Assembly: GCF_013204885.1 (NCBI RefSeq) | Contig: NZ_JABMKX010000022.1 | Span: 35,652 to 99,651 of the forward strand | Direction of reading: 5' to 3' | Source: Paenibacillus tritici | GTDB taxonomy: Bacteria; Bacillota; Bacilli; Paenibacillales; Paenibacillaceae | Length of the DNA stretch: 64,000 nucleotides | Shown here: positions 33,209-41,118 of the stretch, one piece after another | Layout: each line of letters starts with the position of its first letter | How positions within the stretch are numbered: position 1 is the stretch's first letter | Notes under the pieces: generated by a model | Told to the model about the DNA's origin: nothing | Databases searched by the model: none | The model's input: only the letters and a program-made list of their open reading frames with translations | Position numbers and translations under genes: made by a program

Positions 33209-33938
33209 CTCCTGCGCCCTGAATCATTACATTGCCCAAGGAATTACCATACGCTTTGCGGATATTCTCCGTAGTGAACGTATCCTGCACATCTCCGAAG
33301 GCGATCAGCTGTTTGTTGAGCAGAATGATTTTGTCGAAATACTCTTCGACCTCATGCAGATCATGGTGCACCACCAGGATGGTCTTCCCTTCCCCGCGGA
33401 GCTGCTTGAACAGGTTAACGATGATTCTCTCACTGACCATATCAATGCCGACGAACGGCTCATCCAGGAAAAATACGCTGGCCTCCTGCGCAAGCGCCCG
33501 GGCAATAAATACGCGCTGAAGCTGCCCGCCGGACAAATTACTGATCTGCTTACCGGCAAGATCACTGATCTCGACCATCGCCATGCAGCGCTCCGCAACC
33601 GCTCTCTCCTTCTTGCCCGGCCGCCGGAACAGCTTCAGGTTAGGATAGGTTCCCGTCAGCACCGTATCCTTGACCGTAATGGGGAAAGTCAGGTCGATGT
33701 CGTTCTTCTGCGGCACGTAGGCGATCTTGCGTCTGTAGTGGGAGATGTCCTTCCCGTCGGCCTTAACCGTTCCGCTTCTCTTCTTAATCACATCCAGCAG
33801 CGCCTTAATGAAGGTGGATTTCCCGGCTCCATTGGGTCCGATAATGCCTACAGAGTGCCCGAAGGGAATATCCAGGGTTACTCCCTCCAGCGCTGAATTG
33901 CCGAAATAATCAACGTTTAATCCTTTAATCTGAATCAT
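33192..33938 (-). CDS. Metal ABC transporter ATP-binding protein
   Basis: A 248-residue ATPase. Walker A GPNGAGKST (about 37-45), Q-loop AYVPQKNDIDLTFPIT, signature LSGGQLQRVFIARAL, Walker B VFFLDEPFVGID, switch VVHHDLHEVEEYF. The VPQ-DLTFPITV stretch is typical of manganese/zinc importers. It is first in the operon; the promoter and an MntR-type box lie 60-120 bp upstream. Confidence 0.94.
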   Translation of the reverse strand: MIQIKGLNVDYFGNSALEGVTLDIPFGHSVGIIGPNGAGKSTFIKALLDVIKKRSGTVKADGKDISHYRRKIAYVPQKNDIDLTFPITVKDTVLTGTYPNLKLFRRPGKKERAVAERCMAMVEISDLAGKQISNLSGGQLQRVFIARALAQEASVFFLDEPFVGIDMVSERIIVNLFKQLRGEGKTILVVHHDLHEVEEYFDKIILLNKQLIAFGDVQDTFTTENIRKAYGNSLGNVMIQGAGGAGHD

Positions 33939-34000
33939 ATTTAACCACCCGTTTCTCGTCAGGCTTATTTATGCGCCTAATGTTTCTCTTCTACATATAT

Positions 34001-34016
34001 GTTTCCCTTGGGAAAC
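34001..34016. promoter_or_regulatory. MntR-like operator
   Basis: GTTTCCCTTGGGAAAC is a perfect 16-bp palindrome that resembles known Bacillus MntR boxes (TTTGCATGAGGGAAAC-like). It sits just downstream of the minus-strand promoter, so Mn-loaded repressor would block transcription of the metal importer. Identity of the regulator is inferred; no mntR gene is in the window. Confidence 0.6.
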
Positions 34017-34032
34017 TTTTATTCTTGTTACT

Positions 34033-34061
34033 AATATATTTGAGCATAGGCAAATTGTCAA
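34033..34061 (-). promoter_or_regulatory. Sigma-A promoter of metal importer operon
   Basis: On the minus strand TTGACA (34061-34056) and TATATT (34038-34033) have 17-bp spacing; the start codon of the ATPase is about 95 bases downstream. Confidence 0.75.
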
Positions 34062-34090
34062 CGGTATTTCAAATTTTAATGGAGCATAAC

Positions 34091-34136
34091 TTGAAATGTG
34101 AATGAATTTCCGTTATAGTGTGAATCAGTTCACACT
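34091..34136 (+). promoter_or_regulatory. Promoter and TetR operator
   Basis: TTGAAA (34091-34096) and TATAGT (34114-34119) have 17-bp spacing. The palindrome AGTGTGAATCAGTTCACACT (34117-34136) covers the -10 and start point, as expected for a TetR autorepressor; the tetR gene starts at 34156. Confidence 0.75.
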
Positions 34137-34155
34137 TCAATTAAAGGAGGAAGCT

Positions 34156-34815
34156 ATGCCCAAAAATACTTTCTTTCGTTTAGATGAAGCCAGGCGCGAG
34201 GAGATATCTAATAGTGCTATGCAGCTTTTTGTTGATCATCTTTACGAGGATATCACGATGAAGATGGTTCTGGATCGTTTGTCCATGCACCCCGGAACCT
34301 TTTACCGGTATTTTGAAGACAAAGATGACCTGTATTGTCAGTTAATACGTAATTTGACCCGGAAAAGAGCTGCGTATTTTAAGAACCATACGGAAGATTC
34401 TCTTTTTCCGTTTTTCCTTTCGGGCTTATTTGGTAACGTGAATAGCACCCTGACCGAGCCGCTGAATGAGCTGGAAATCAGACTCACTGAAACTTTTTTA
34501 ACCATTCCCGAGAACATTTTGCTTAAAGTATATCTGGAGGTGCTGAAGGGCGAGTCGTTCCCCTTAATCAAGGACATGTTACGCCGGATGAGGGTTGACG
34601 GATACCTCCGGCCTGATATTGACGACGACCTGATTGCTTTTATGTTCGAGTCGATGCAGTTTAATTTAGTTATGTTTCATAGGGAATTCGCCATTAAGGA
34701 CGCTGCGCTGCAACATAAGATTAACAAGTACTTTGCTGACTTCATGGGTCATGGGCTGCTTGAAGATCAACAATATGCTGAAATGCTCAGCAAGCTCAAG
34801 CCAGCCAAGGAGTAG
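34156..34815 (+). CDS. TetR/AcrR family transcriptional regulator
   Basis: A 219-residue regulator. HTH at about residues 10-55 (ARREEISNSAMQLFVDHLYE, DITMKMVLDRLSMHPGTFYR, YFEDKDDLY). The remaining helical ligand domain has IPENILLKVYLEVLKGESFP. AAAGGAGG lies 5 bases before the ATG at 34156. It is followed 27 bp later by an alpha/beta hydrolase gene, so it probably represses itself and the hydrolase through the palindrome at 34117. Confidence 0.9.
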   Translation: MPKNTFFRLDEARREEISNSAMQLFVDHLYEDITMKMVLDRLSMHPGTFYRYFEDKDDLYCQLIRNLTRKRAAYFKNHTEDSLFPFFLSGLFGNVNSTLTEPLNELEIRLTETFLTIPENILLKVYLEVLKGESFPLIKDMLRRMRVDGYLRPDIDDDLIAFMFESMQFNLVMFHREFAIKDAALQHKINKYFADFMGHGLLEDQQYAEMLSKLKPAKE

Positions 34816-34842
34816 AAATCATTCACTGGAGGGAACAAGCAC

Positions 34843-35973
34843 ATGAGAACTTATGACGTATTTCCAGAACCTGTAGGCGAATATACTGTCGGCCGGACTC
34901 AGATGGATTTGGAGTACACGGCATCCGATCACTCCACAAGAGAACTGACGGCGTTTGTATACTATCCTGCTGACAGCAGCGAAGGTAAGACTACATCAGC
35001 GTACATGTTTCCAGAAGTCTACGGGCTGCTTAAGGATCAGCCGCTTGTCACTGAGGATATTTTCACTATAGACTTCAAGACCCGGTGTTACGACGACCTT
35101 GCTCTCTCCGCGAAGGACAAGCGCTATCCGGTGTTATTCTATGTGTGCGGCGGGGGCGGTTCTCCGGAATGGGGTACAGTGCTGTGTACAGATTTGGCAA
35201 GCAAGGGATATGTCGTGGTAAGCATCGGCCATCCGAATAGCACGATGTATAAGCGTACAGACGGGCGCCTGTATAATGTATCCAAGGAGTTTTCGGATGT
35301 CCTTATGGAGTTCTCTCAAGATCCGGAGATGCTGGCGTTGGCTGGTAAGATGGAGATGCGTCCTGACGACGAGACGGCCATTGCCATGTGCCGTAAGGTG
35401 CTGGCACTGCCGGTACTTGCCAAGTTAACAGAGTATAGTGAATTACAGGCAGAAGATGTGAGACATGTAGCCGATTATCTCTACCAGCTGGACTCTGGAG
35501 AACTGAATTCCATCTTCAAGGACAGATTGCTGCTTGATACCGGCATGGGCATCGCCGGACATTCTTATGGAGGGCTTACGACGGCGATGGTCTGCCGGGA
35601 CGACAAGCGGTTCGCCTGCGGGGTTGGCTTGGATAGCGGGGCGTTCGGCCTTCAGGACAGCGACCTTAAGACCCCCTTCCTGCTGCTGTATAATGAACCT
35701 AACTATAATATGAATGCGATCATTGGCGCTAACAATAGCAGGGAGACCTATTATTTCTCCGTTGACCGTGTAGGGCATTTAGATTACTGCGACATCGTGT
35801 TTACCAGCGTGAACGAGAAGCTCCGAGGCGAACGGGATGCTATGGAGATGCGAAATCTTATTACAGACTATACGGCGAACTTTTGTGATCATTATATCCT
35901 GCAGAAGGCGGCAAGTGTGGAAGGTCTGGCTTACGATGGCGTGGACCTAATCAGGAAGACGCAGAGCAAGTGA
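34843..35973 (+). CDS. Alpha/beta hydrolase, PAF-acetylhydrolase-like
   Basis: A 376-residue soluble esterase/lipase. The nucleophile elbow GHSYGG (Ser241) sits in MGIAGHSYGGLTTAMV, and oxyanion-hole glycines in FYVCGGGGSPEWG are near residue 103. A likely catalytic His is in DRVGHLDYCD, and the Asp in GLDSGAFGLQDSDL. The N-terminal TVGRTQMDLEY and AFVYYPAD resemble platelet-activating factor acetylhydrolase-like proteins. It lacks a signal peptide, so acts in the cytosol on short esters. GGAGGG is 10 bases before the ATG. Second gene of the tetR operon. Confidence 0.85.
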   Translation: MRTYDVFPEPVGEYTVGRTQMDLEYTASDHSTRELTAFVYYPADSSEGKTTSAYMFPEVYGLLKDQPLVTEDIFTIDFKTRCYDDLALSAKDKRYPVLFYVCGGGGSPEWGTVLCTDLASKGYVVVSIGHPNSTMYKRTDGRLYNVSKEFSDVLMEFSQDPEMLALAGKMEMRPDDETAIAMCRKVLALPVLAKLTEYSELQAEDVRHVADYLYQLDSGELNSIFKDRLLLDTGMGIAGHSYGGLTTAMVCRDDKRFACGVGLDSGAFGLQDSDLKTPFLLLYNEPNYNMNAIIGANNSRETYYFSVDRVGHLDYCDIVFTSVNEKLRGERDAMEMRNLITDYTANFCDHYILQKAASVEGLAYDGVDLIRKTQSK

Positions 35974-36028
35974 CATAATCTCAGAGATTGCTGATAAGCA
36001 GTTTCAAAGAGCAGGCCGTATAGACATA

Positions 36029-36063
36029 GAGCCGGGTAACCCTATTACGCGGGTACCCGGCTC
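36029..36063. terminator. Rho-independent terminator, shared by convergent genes
   Basis: GAGCCGGGTA (36029-36038) and TACCCGGCTC (36054-36063) form a perfect 10-bp stem. It lies between the hydrolase end and the MFS end. T-tracts on both sides are weak (TTCG on plus, TATG on minus). Confidence 0.6.
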
Positions 36064-36085
36064 TTCGCATCGTTGGATATGACGA

Positions 36086-37312
36086 TCAGTTCCCCTTAGG
36101 CAATGTGATGAAGATGAAGAAGCCGATCAGAAACAGCGGGATAATCGCTAAAATACTAAAGCGGGCATCGCCCGTTAGCGTCGTAGTCAATGACATCAGC
36201 GCCGGACCGAGAATGGCCGCGAACTTGCCGCAGATATTGTAGAAGCCGAAGAATTCATTAGAATTCTCCTTCGGAATGATTTTGGCGAAATAGGACCGGC
36301 TGAGCGCCTGGATGCCGCCCTGTGCCGAGCCGATCAGCGCACCGAGAATGAAGATATGCCACACCGAGGTGATGAAGAAGGCGGCAATACAGGAAATGAT
36401 ATAAGTAAATATCCCGACGATAATCAGCTTGCGGGCAGAGTGGGTTTTGGCCAGATTACCGTAGAGAATCGCACACGGAAAGGCAATGATCTGGATGATA
36501 AGCAGAATGCCCAGCAGGGTGAAGGTGTCCAGGGAATCCCCGCCCAGCACCGAGGTCGCGTACGGCACCACCATTTTGATAATGGTATCTACCCCGTCAA
36601 TATAGAAGAAATAAGCAGCCAGGAAAATGAAGACGATCCTGTGCTGGCGGATATTCCTGAAGGTGGCGGCCAGCCGCTTGAAGCTCTGGACTACAGGCTT
36701 AGGTTCCGGCTCGATATAATATCTCTGCTTCACATCCCGGATCATCGGTACCGTGAGCAGCCCCCACCAGAGCGCCGTAAGGATGAATCCGATCTGGTAG
36801 CCGATAGCCTTGTCCATCCCCAGCATGAAGATCAGCAGCAGGCTGATGCCGAACGGAATACAACTGAAGATATAACCGAAGGCGAACCCTCTGGTGGATA
36901 CCTTATCCATCCGCTCATCCTCTGTAATATCGACGAGGAAGGAATCATAGAAGATATTGGCCCCGGCGAACCCAATCGCTGACAGAATGTAAAAAGCAAT
37001 CAGCAGCTGCCATTGCCCGCTGTCCGGGGATACGAAGGCCAGCGAGGCGGTAGCGAGTATGCCAACCGCAGCGAAGAAGATGAAGAAGCGCTTCTTCCGG
37101 TCCTTGTAATCGGCAATCGTCCCCAAGATTGGACTGAGGACGGCGACCAGAATACTGGCGATGGAATTGAAATAGCCCAAATCCATACTGCTGCCCACAG
37201 TCGTAAACATGCCGAAGATAATGGGCAAAAGCGCCGTAGTCACCGCCATTGAGTAGGCAGAATTACCGCAGTCATACAGAATCCATGATTTCTCCTCTTT
37301 ACTCAGCTTCAT
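36086..37312 (-). CDS. MFS transporter, UMF1 (Atg22-like) family
   Basis: A 408-residue major facilitator with about 12 helices. The start, KEEKSWILYDCGNSAYSMAV, and the later FAGANIFYDSFLVDITEDER and SAQGGIQALSRSYFAKIIPKE are diagnostic of the UMF1/Atg22-like family found in many bacteria. Family members in yeast export amino acids from the vacuole; bacterial substrates are undefined. GGAG lies 8 bases before the ATG. Monocistronic. Confidence 0.92.
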   Translation of the reverse strand: MKLSKEEKSWILYDCGNSAYSMAVTTALLPIIFGMFTTVGSSMDLGYFNSIASILVAVLSPILGTIADYKDRKKRFFIFFAAVGILATASLAFVSPDSGQWQLLIAFYILSAIGFAGANIFYDSFLVDITEDERMDKVSTRGFAFGYIFSCIPFGISLLLIFMLGMDKAIGYQIGFILTALWWGLLTVPMIRDVKQRYYIEPEPKPVVQSFKRLAATFRNIRQHRIVFIFLAAYFFYIDGVDTIIKMVVPYATSVLGGDSLDTFTLLGILLIIQIIAFPCAILYGNLAKTHSARKLIIVGIFTYIISCIAAFFITSVWHIFILGALIGSAQGGIQALSRSYFAKIIPKENSNEFFGFYNICGKFAAILGPALMSLTTTLTGDARFSILAIIPLFLIGFFIFITLPKGN

Positions 37313-37560
37313 CTAATCTTCTCCTCCAATAACCGATTGGTTCAGTTATATCACGCGAACATATGAAGCATGTTAAGGGGGCGTAAAATCGCAGAATTCC
37401 GTTCATAGGGATGTACATGGTCATTATAACCTGAATTGCCAAAGGATAGGGTGAAAAAAAGTTGCACCTTTTGCAGCTAAGAAATCATTGATAGCAGGCG
37501 TTCAGATGGAATATTGCATAAAATGCAGGAATAATTCGGCTAAGCCGCTTGAAAAAGGTA

Positions 37561-37635
37561 CAATCCTGCAAATCATACAACAATTCCGGATTTGCTGCGA
37601 TAGGAGAAGGGGATTGTTGTATTATGTGCAGGATT
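37561..37635. repeat. Palindromic intergenic element, about 26-bp arms
   Basis: In the 421-bp gap (37313-37733) the arm at 37561-37587 and that at 37611-37635 are inverted copies, about 22 of 26 bases matching (core AATCCTGCA...ATACAACAAT), with a 23-base loop. A third, direct copy (TGCATAAAATGCAGGAATAA) lies at about 37514-37533. No gene is visible, and the frames crossing the gap have no ribosome binding site. The rest of the gap shows nothing recognisable, except the terminator at 37670. Confidence 0.7.
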
Positions 37636-37669
37636 CTATGCCGGTACAATGCCTGGGCCGCACGCAGAA

Positions 37670-37705
37670 ATGGCGCCTGTCCCGGAAAGTCCGGGAAGGC
37701 GCCAT
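37670..37705. terminator. Rho-independent terminator of padR-ABC operon
   Basis: ATGGCGCC (37670-37677) pairs with GGCGCCAT (37698-37705), with inner TCCCGGA/TCCGGGA; on the minus strand it is followed by TTTCTG. It lies 29 bases after the ABC-2 permease stop. Confidence 0.75.
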
Positions 37706-37733
37706 GCTTTTGATATCAGAAACCGGGCTGCTC

Positions 37734-38504
37734 TCACGCCGCCTTCCGTTTATAGATGCGCATCGCAAACAGATAGGCCACTATCATGATCCCCAGGCAC
37801 CAGGCCAGGGCAGTCCAGATATCACTCCCGGCGGGCTGGCCCGCCAGCAGGGAGCGGACGGCTTCCACTATTGAAGTTACCGGCTGGTTCTCGGCAAACA
37901 TGCGGACAGCACGCGGCATCGTTTCAGTCGGCACAAACGCAGAGCTGATGAAGGGAAGAAAGATCAGCGGGTAGGAGAAGGCCCCTGCGCCGTCTACCGA
38001 TTTGGCAGACAGGCCGGCAATCACCGCGATCCAGGTCAGGGCCAGGGTGAACAGCGCCAGGATACCGGCCACGGCAAGCCATGCCAATACTCCAGCCGGA
38101 GAGCGGAAGCCCATAAGGAGTCCAACAAGGATGATGACGGCAACCGAAATCGCATTGGACAGAAGTGAGGTCAGCACATGCCCCCATAGCGCCGCCGAAC
38201 GGGCAATCGGCATCGAGTGGAACCGTTCGAAGATGCCGCTCTGCATATCCACAAACAGCCGGTAAGCTGTATAGGAGATCCCGCTCGCAATGGCGATCAG
38301 CAGGATGCCGGGCAGCAGGTAATTCACATAGTTATCGGTACCGGTCTGAATGGCTCCGCCGAGCACATACACGAACAGGAGCAGCATGGCGATCGGAGTG
38401 ATGGTGACTGTGATGATGGTATCCAGGCTGCGGATAATATGGCGCATGGATCGTCCTAGCATGACGCCCATATCGCTGAAGAAGTGTCTCGCTGTCATTT
38501 CCAT
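37734..38504 (-). CDS. ABC-2 type permease (DrrB-like)
   Basis: A 256-residue six-helix permease. The segment VLGGAIQTGTDNYVNYLLPG and YRLFVDMQSGIFERFHSMPI are typical of the daunorubicin resistance DrrB family. GGGAGGG lies 7 bases before the ATG; the gene starts one base before the ATPase stop. Acts with the DrrA-like ATPase as an exporter of hydrophobic drugs or antibiotics. Confidence 0.92.
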   Translation of the reverse strand: MEMTARHFFSDMGVMLGRSMRHIIRSLDTIITVTITPIAMLLLFVYVLGGAIQTGTDNYVNYLLPGILLIAIASGISYTAYRLFVDMQSGIFERFHSMPIARSAALWGHVLTSLLSNAISVAVIILVGLLMGFRSPAGVLAWLAVAGILALFTLALTWIAVIAGLSAKSVDGAGAFSYPLIFLPFISSAFVPTETMPRAVRMFAENQPVTSIVEAVRSLLAGQPAGSDIWTALAWCLGIMIVAYLFAMRIYKRKAA

Positions 38505-39263
38505 TTACTTTCCCTCCCTTTTAGCGGTGATGGCCAGGAATATCTCTTCTAATGAGGGCTGCTTCTCCACATACTCCACCTTGTCAGGCGGAAACAGCTT
38601 CTTCAGCTCGGAGAGGGTGCCGTGCGCGATAATCCGGCCTTCATGCAGGATAGCGATTTGGTTGGCAAGCTGTTCAGCTTCCTCCAGATACTGCGTGGTC
38701 AGGAATACCGTGGTGCCATGGGCAGCAAGCGCCTTGACGGTCTTCCACACCTCGCCCCGCCCTTCAGGGTCAAGGCCGGTCGTCGGTTCGTCGAGGAAGA
38801 TAAGCTTAGGGTTCCCTACAAGGCTCATAGCAATATCGAGCCTCCGGCGCATCCCGCCTGAATAAGTTGCTACCTTGCGGCTTCCGGCCTCGGTCAGGCC
38901 GAATCGCCTTAATAATTCATCTGCGGCCTGAACCGGCTGGTCCAGGTGACGGAGTCTGGCGATCATGATCAGGTTCTCCCGCCCGGTCAATATCTCATCC
39001 ACAGCAGCGAACTGTCCGGTCAGGCTGATCGACTGGCGTACATGGCCGGGCTGGGACGCGACATCCACTCCGTTTACAATAGCGGTACCTTCCTCCAGCT
39101 TAAGCAGCGTGGCGAGTGTTCTTACAATCGTCGTCTTGCCCGCGCCGTTTGCGCCGAGCAGAGCGAAGATATCACCCTGCTTGACTTCAAAATCAACGCC
39201 CTTTAGCACGGCTGTATTCTTGTAGGACTTTCGCAGACCCTTCACTTCAATGGCATTTCCCAT
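38505..39263 (-). CDS. ABC transporter ATP-binding protein (DrrA-like)
   Basis: A 252-residue ATPase with Walker A GANGAGKTT (about 36-44), signature YSGGMRRRLDIAMSLVGNP, Walker B IFLDEPTTGLDPEGR and the C-terminal LEEIFLAITAKR. SGGMRRRLD, DPEGR and TTQYLEEAEQLAN are the marks of DrrA-type drug exporters. I chose the ATG at 39263, after AGGGGGT; it follows the DUF1048 gene by 14 bp. Confidence 0.94.
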   Translation of the reverse strand: MGNAIEVKGLRKSYKNTAVLKGVDFEVKQGDIFALLGANGAGKTTIVRTLATLLKLEEGTAIVNGVDVASQPGHVRQSISLTGQFAAVDEILTGRENLIMIARLRHLDQPVQAADELLRRFGLTEAGSRKVATYSGGMRRRLDIAMSLVGNPKLIFLDEPTTGLDPEGRGEVWKTVKALAAHGTTVFLTTQYLEEAEQLANQIAILHEGRIIAHGTLSELKKLFPPDKVEYVEKQPSLEEIFLAITAKREGK

Positions 39264-39277
39264 CGTGCTACCCCCTT

Positions 39278-39628
39278 TCACTTGGTTTTATCCATAGCCT
39301 TTTTCATTGCCTTAGCCACTTCTTTGTCCACAGGCTCCTGATAGAGATCAGCGTAGGTTTTGGAATCTTTGATGAGATCGTCGCAGAAAGCGGCTACGTC
39401 ACGGCCTGTGACTTCAAGCACTCCTTTTCCCAGGGCAGCGCCCTCTTCAAACAGCTCCACAATTCCGGAGAGCAGCTCCGTCCCCTCTGTGAGCTCCACC
39501 GGACCAACCTTGAAAAGATACTTTTGTAGCTCTTTGTAGACAATCTGGTAATCCTGCGGGAGTGCTTTGACCCGCGCAACATGCGCCCGCCACTCTTTTC
39601 TGCCCTCAATAATGTCCTGTATTCTCAT
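39278..39628 (-). CDS. DUF1048 family protein
   Basis: A 116-residue soluble helical protein. RVKALPQDYQIVYKELQKYL and EVTGRDVAAFCDDLI match the DUF1048 pattern (ALP-DYQ...ITG-DVA-FCDELI). AGGAGGAGGA precedes the ATG. A diverged paralogue is encoded just upstream (12 bases apart). DUF1048 genes are usually found beside padR and ABC exporter genes as here; function unknown. Confidence 0.9.
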   Translation of the reverse strand: MRIQDIIEGRKEWRAHVARVKALPQDYQIVYKELQKYLFKVGPVELTEGTELLSGIVELFEEGAALGKGVLEVTGRDVAAFCDDLIKDSKTYADLYQEPVDKEVAKAMKKAMDKTK

Positions 39629-39640
39629 GGTCTCCTCCTC

Positions 39641-39988
39641 CTATTTCCCTAATTTTCTGGCGATGGTATCGTTCAGCTCCCGGCGCCACTTGTCGCGGTA
39701 AGTCTTGGCCCCTTCTTCGCCGGCCAGTGCGGAGCAGAAGCCTTTGATATCATCACCCAGCACTTCCCTTGCACTCTGGCCGTCTGCCGCCGTTTCTTCC
39801 AGCAGGCCAAGCACCCCGTCAAGAATGGGCATCAGGTTACGGCCGGTGAGATCGGAGTGCGGCCAGAGCGCGTCTTTAATTTGTTTCCAGGCGGCCTGAT
39901 AATCAGCCGGGAGCTTGGAGACCCGCAGCTCGAAGCTTTTGAATTCTTTGGTTATGTCGCTGCCGGTGATTTTTTCCCAAAAGTTCAT
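39641..39988 (-). CDS. DUF1048 family protein (second copy)
   Basis: A 115-residue helical protein, SKLPADYQAAWKQIKDAL and GDDIKGFCSALAGE, sharing the plan of the following DUF1048 protein with low identity. The ATG at 39988 follows GGAGAG by 6 bases and overlaps the padR stop by four bases (ATGA). Probably a tandem duplication, possibly heterodimeric; function unknown. Confidence 0.88.
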   Translation of the reverse strand: MNFWEKITGSDITKEFKSFELRVSKLPADYQAAWKQIKDALWPHSDLTGRNLMPILDGVLGLLEETAADGQSAREVLGDDIKGFCSALAGEEGAKTYRDKWRRELNDTIARKLGK

Positions 39989-40314
39989 TGTTTTCTCTCC
40001 TTTAACTCGTTCATTTTGGAGGATACGAACTCCCACTTGCCCCAGAACTTCTGCAGCTCCTCACGCCCCGCATCATTAAGCGCAAAGAACTTGCGCGGCG
40101 GGCCCATATCGGAGGGTTTCTTAGAGGTATCTACCAGCTTGCTCTTCTCAAGCCGGATCAGAATGGTGTACACCGTTCCCTCTACCACATCACTGAAGCC
40201 GAGGGCATTCAGCTGCCTTGTAATTTCGTAACCGTAGGTTTCCCGGCGGCTTATTATTTCAAGGACACAGCCTTCAAGCACGCCCTTCAGCATTTCCGTC
40301 AGATTATCCAGCAC
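39985..40314 (-). CDS. PadR family transcriptional regulator
   Basis: A 109-residue winged-helix repressor. EMLKGVLEGCVLEIISRRET, YGYEITRQLNALGF and GTVYTILIRLEKSKLVDTSK are the PadR HTH/wing. The C-terminal helix is a PadR subfamily-2 type, short. It begins with GTG, 4-5 bases after GGAGG. First gene of a five-gene operon with two DUF1048 proteins and an ABC exporter; likely an autorepressor released by the exported drug. Confidence 0.92.
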   Translation of the reverse strand: MLDNLTEMLKGVLEGCVLEIISRRETYGYEITRQLNALGFSDVVEGTVYTILIRLEKSKLVDTSKKPSDMGPPRKFFALNDAGREELQKFWGKWEFVSSKMNELKERKQ

Positions 40315-40363
40315 AATTCCTCCTCACTACTCTGTATGACTGGTATTCAGTATTACTTACTAC

Positions 40364-40397
40364 CACTACATTGTAACACGTAGTAGTGTATTGTCAA
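40364..40397 (-). promoter_or_regulatory. padR promoter with inverted repeat
   Basis: On the minus strand TTGACA (40397-40392) and TACAAT (40375-40370) are spaced by 16 bp. CACTAC (40364-40369) and GTAGTG (40383-40388) form an inverted repeat over the promoter, a plausible PadR operator. Confidence 0.7.
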
Positions 40398-40410
40398 GGG
40401 GGGCGCCGGA

Positions 40411-41118
40411 TTAATGTTCTTCCCGGTACGCCCCTGGTGTGCTGCCTGTATATTTCTTGAATACTTTATTGAAGTAATGCTTATTCTCATACCCGACCCG
40501 GCGCCCGATCTCGCCCACTGGCAGATCACGGTGGGCACTAAGCAGCTTTTGCGCCTCTTTGATCCGGGTGGCATTCAGATAATTCACAAAGGTATCGCCG
40601 GTCACCTTCTTGAAGAGGTTGCTGATGTAGTTGGGATGAAGCTTCATCAGGTCGGCCAGATGATCGAGGGAAAGATCGTTCATATAATTCATCCGGGTAT
40701 AGGCAAGAATCCGCTTGGCATGGGGAGGACAGTCCGTGCTGTCCATGGAAGGAAGATCCCGGTTCACTTGACTCAGCAGACGGGACACCTCCTCCTTGTC
40801 CACCGGCTTCAGCAGGTAGTCTACCACACCGTAACGGAGCGCCCGGCGGGCGTATTCGAAATCATCATATCCCGTAAGAATAATGAAGCGCTCACATAAA
40901 CCGTTCTCCTTGGCCTCCTCCATCATTTCAAACCCGTTTTTCTCCGGCATATGCAGATCGGTGACCGTTACATCCGGCATATATTCCTTCATGATCCCAA
41001 GAGCCTCGAAGGCATCGCCGGCCTCCCGGATTTCGCTTCCGACCGGCGCGGCTGCGCCAATCACCTTGACCAGCCCTCCAAGGATGATCGGCTCATCGTC
41101 TACTATTAAGATTCGCAT
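40411..41118 (-). CDS. Response regulator, AraC type (YesN-like)
   Basis: A 235-residue regulator. Receiver domain with the phosphate-accepting Asp54 (DVTVTDLHMPEKNGFE), Thr82 and Lys104 (YLLKPVDK). C-terminal double HTH of the AraC type (DLSLDHLADLMKLHPNYISN, LFKKVTGDTFVNYLNATRIK, GYENKHYFNKVFKKYTGSTP). It overlaps the kinase gene by 26 bases and acts as its partner. Probable target: the adjacent LplB/LplC/binding-protein operon. Confidence 0.93.
   Translation of the reverse strand: MRILIVDDEPIILGGLVKVIGAAAPVGSEIREAGDAFEALGIMKEYMPDVTVTDLHMPEKNGFEMMEEAKENGLCERFIILTGYDDFEYARRALRYGVVDYLLKPVDKEEVSRLLSQVNRDLPSMDSTDCPPHAKRILAYTRMNYMNDLSLDHLADLMKLHPNYISNLFKKVTGDTFVNYLNATRIKEAQKLLSAHRDLPVGEIGRRVGYENKHYFNKVFKKYTGSTPGAYREEH

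Noticed and set aside
36029..36063. Operator palindrome
   Set aside because: It lies between two convergent gene ends and forms a GC-rich stem, so a terminator is the better explanation.
37488..37874. A 128-codon plus-strand frame
   Set aside because: It crosses a palindromic element, a terminator and the end of the ABC permease gene, with no ribosome binding site.
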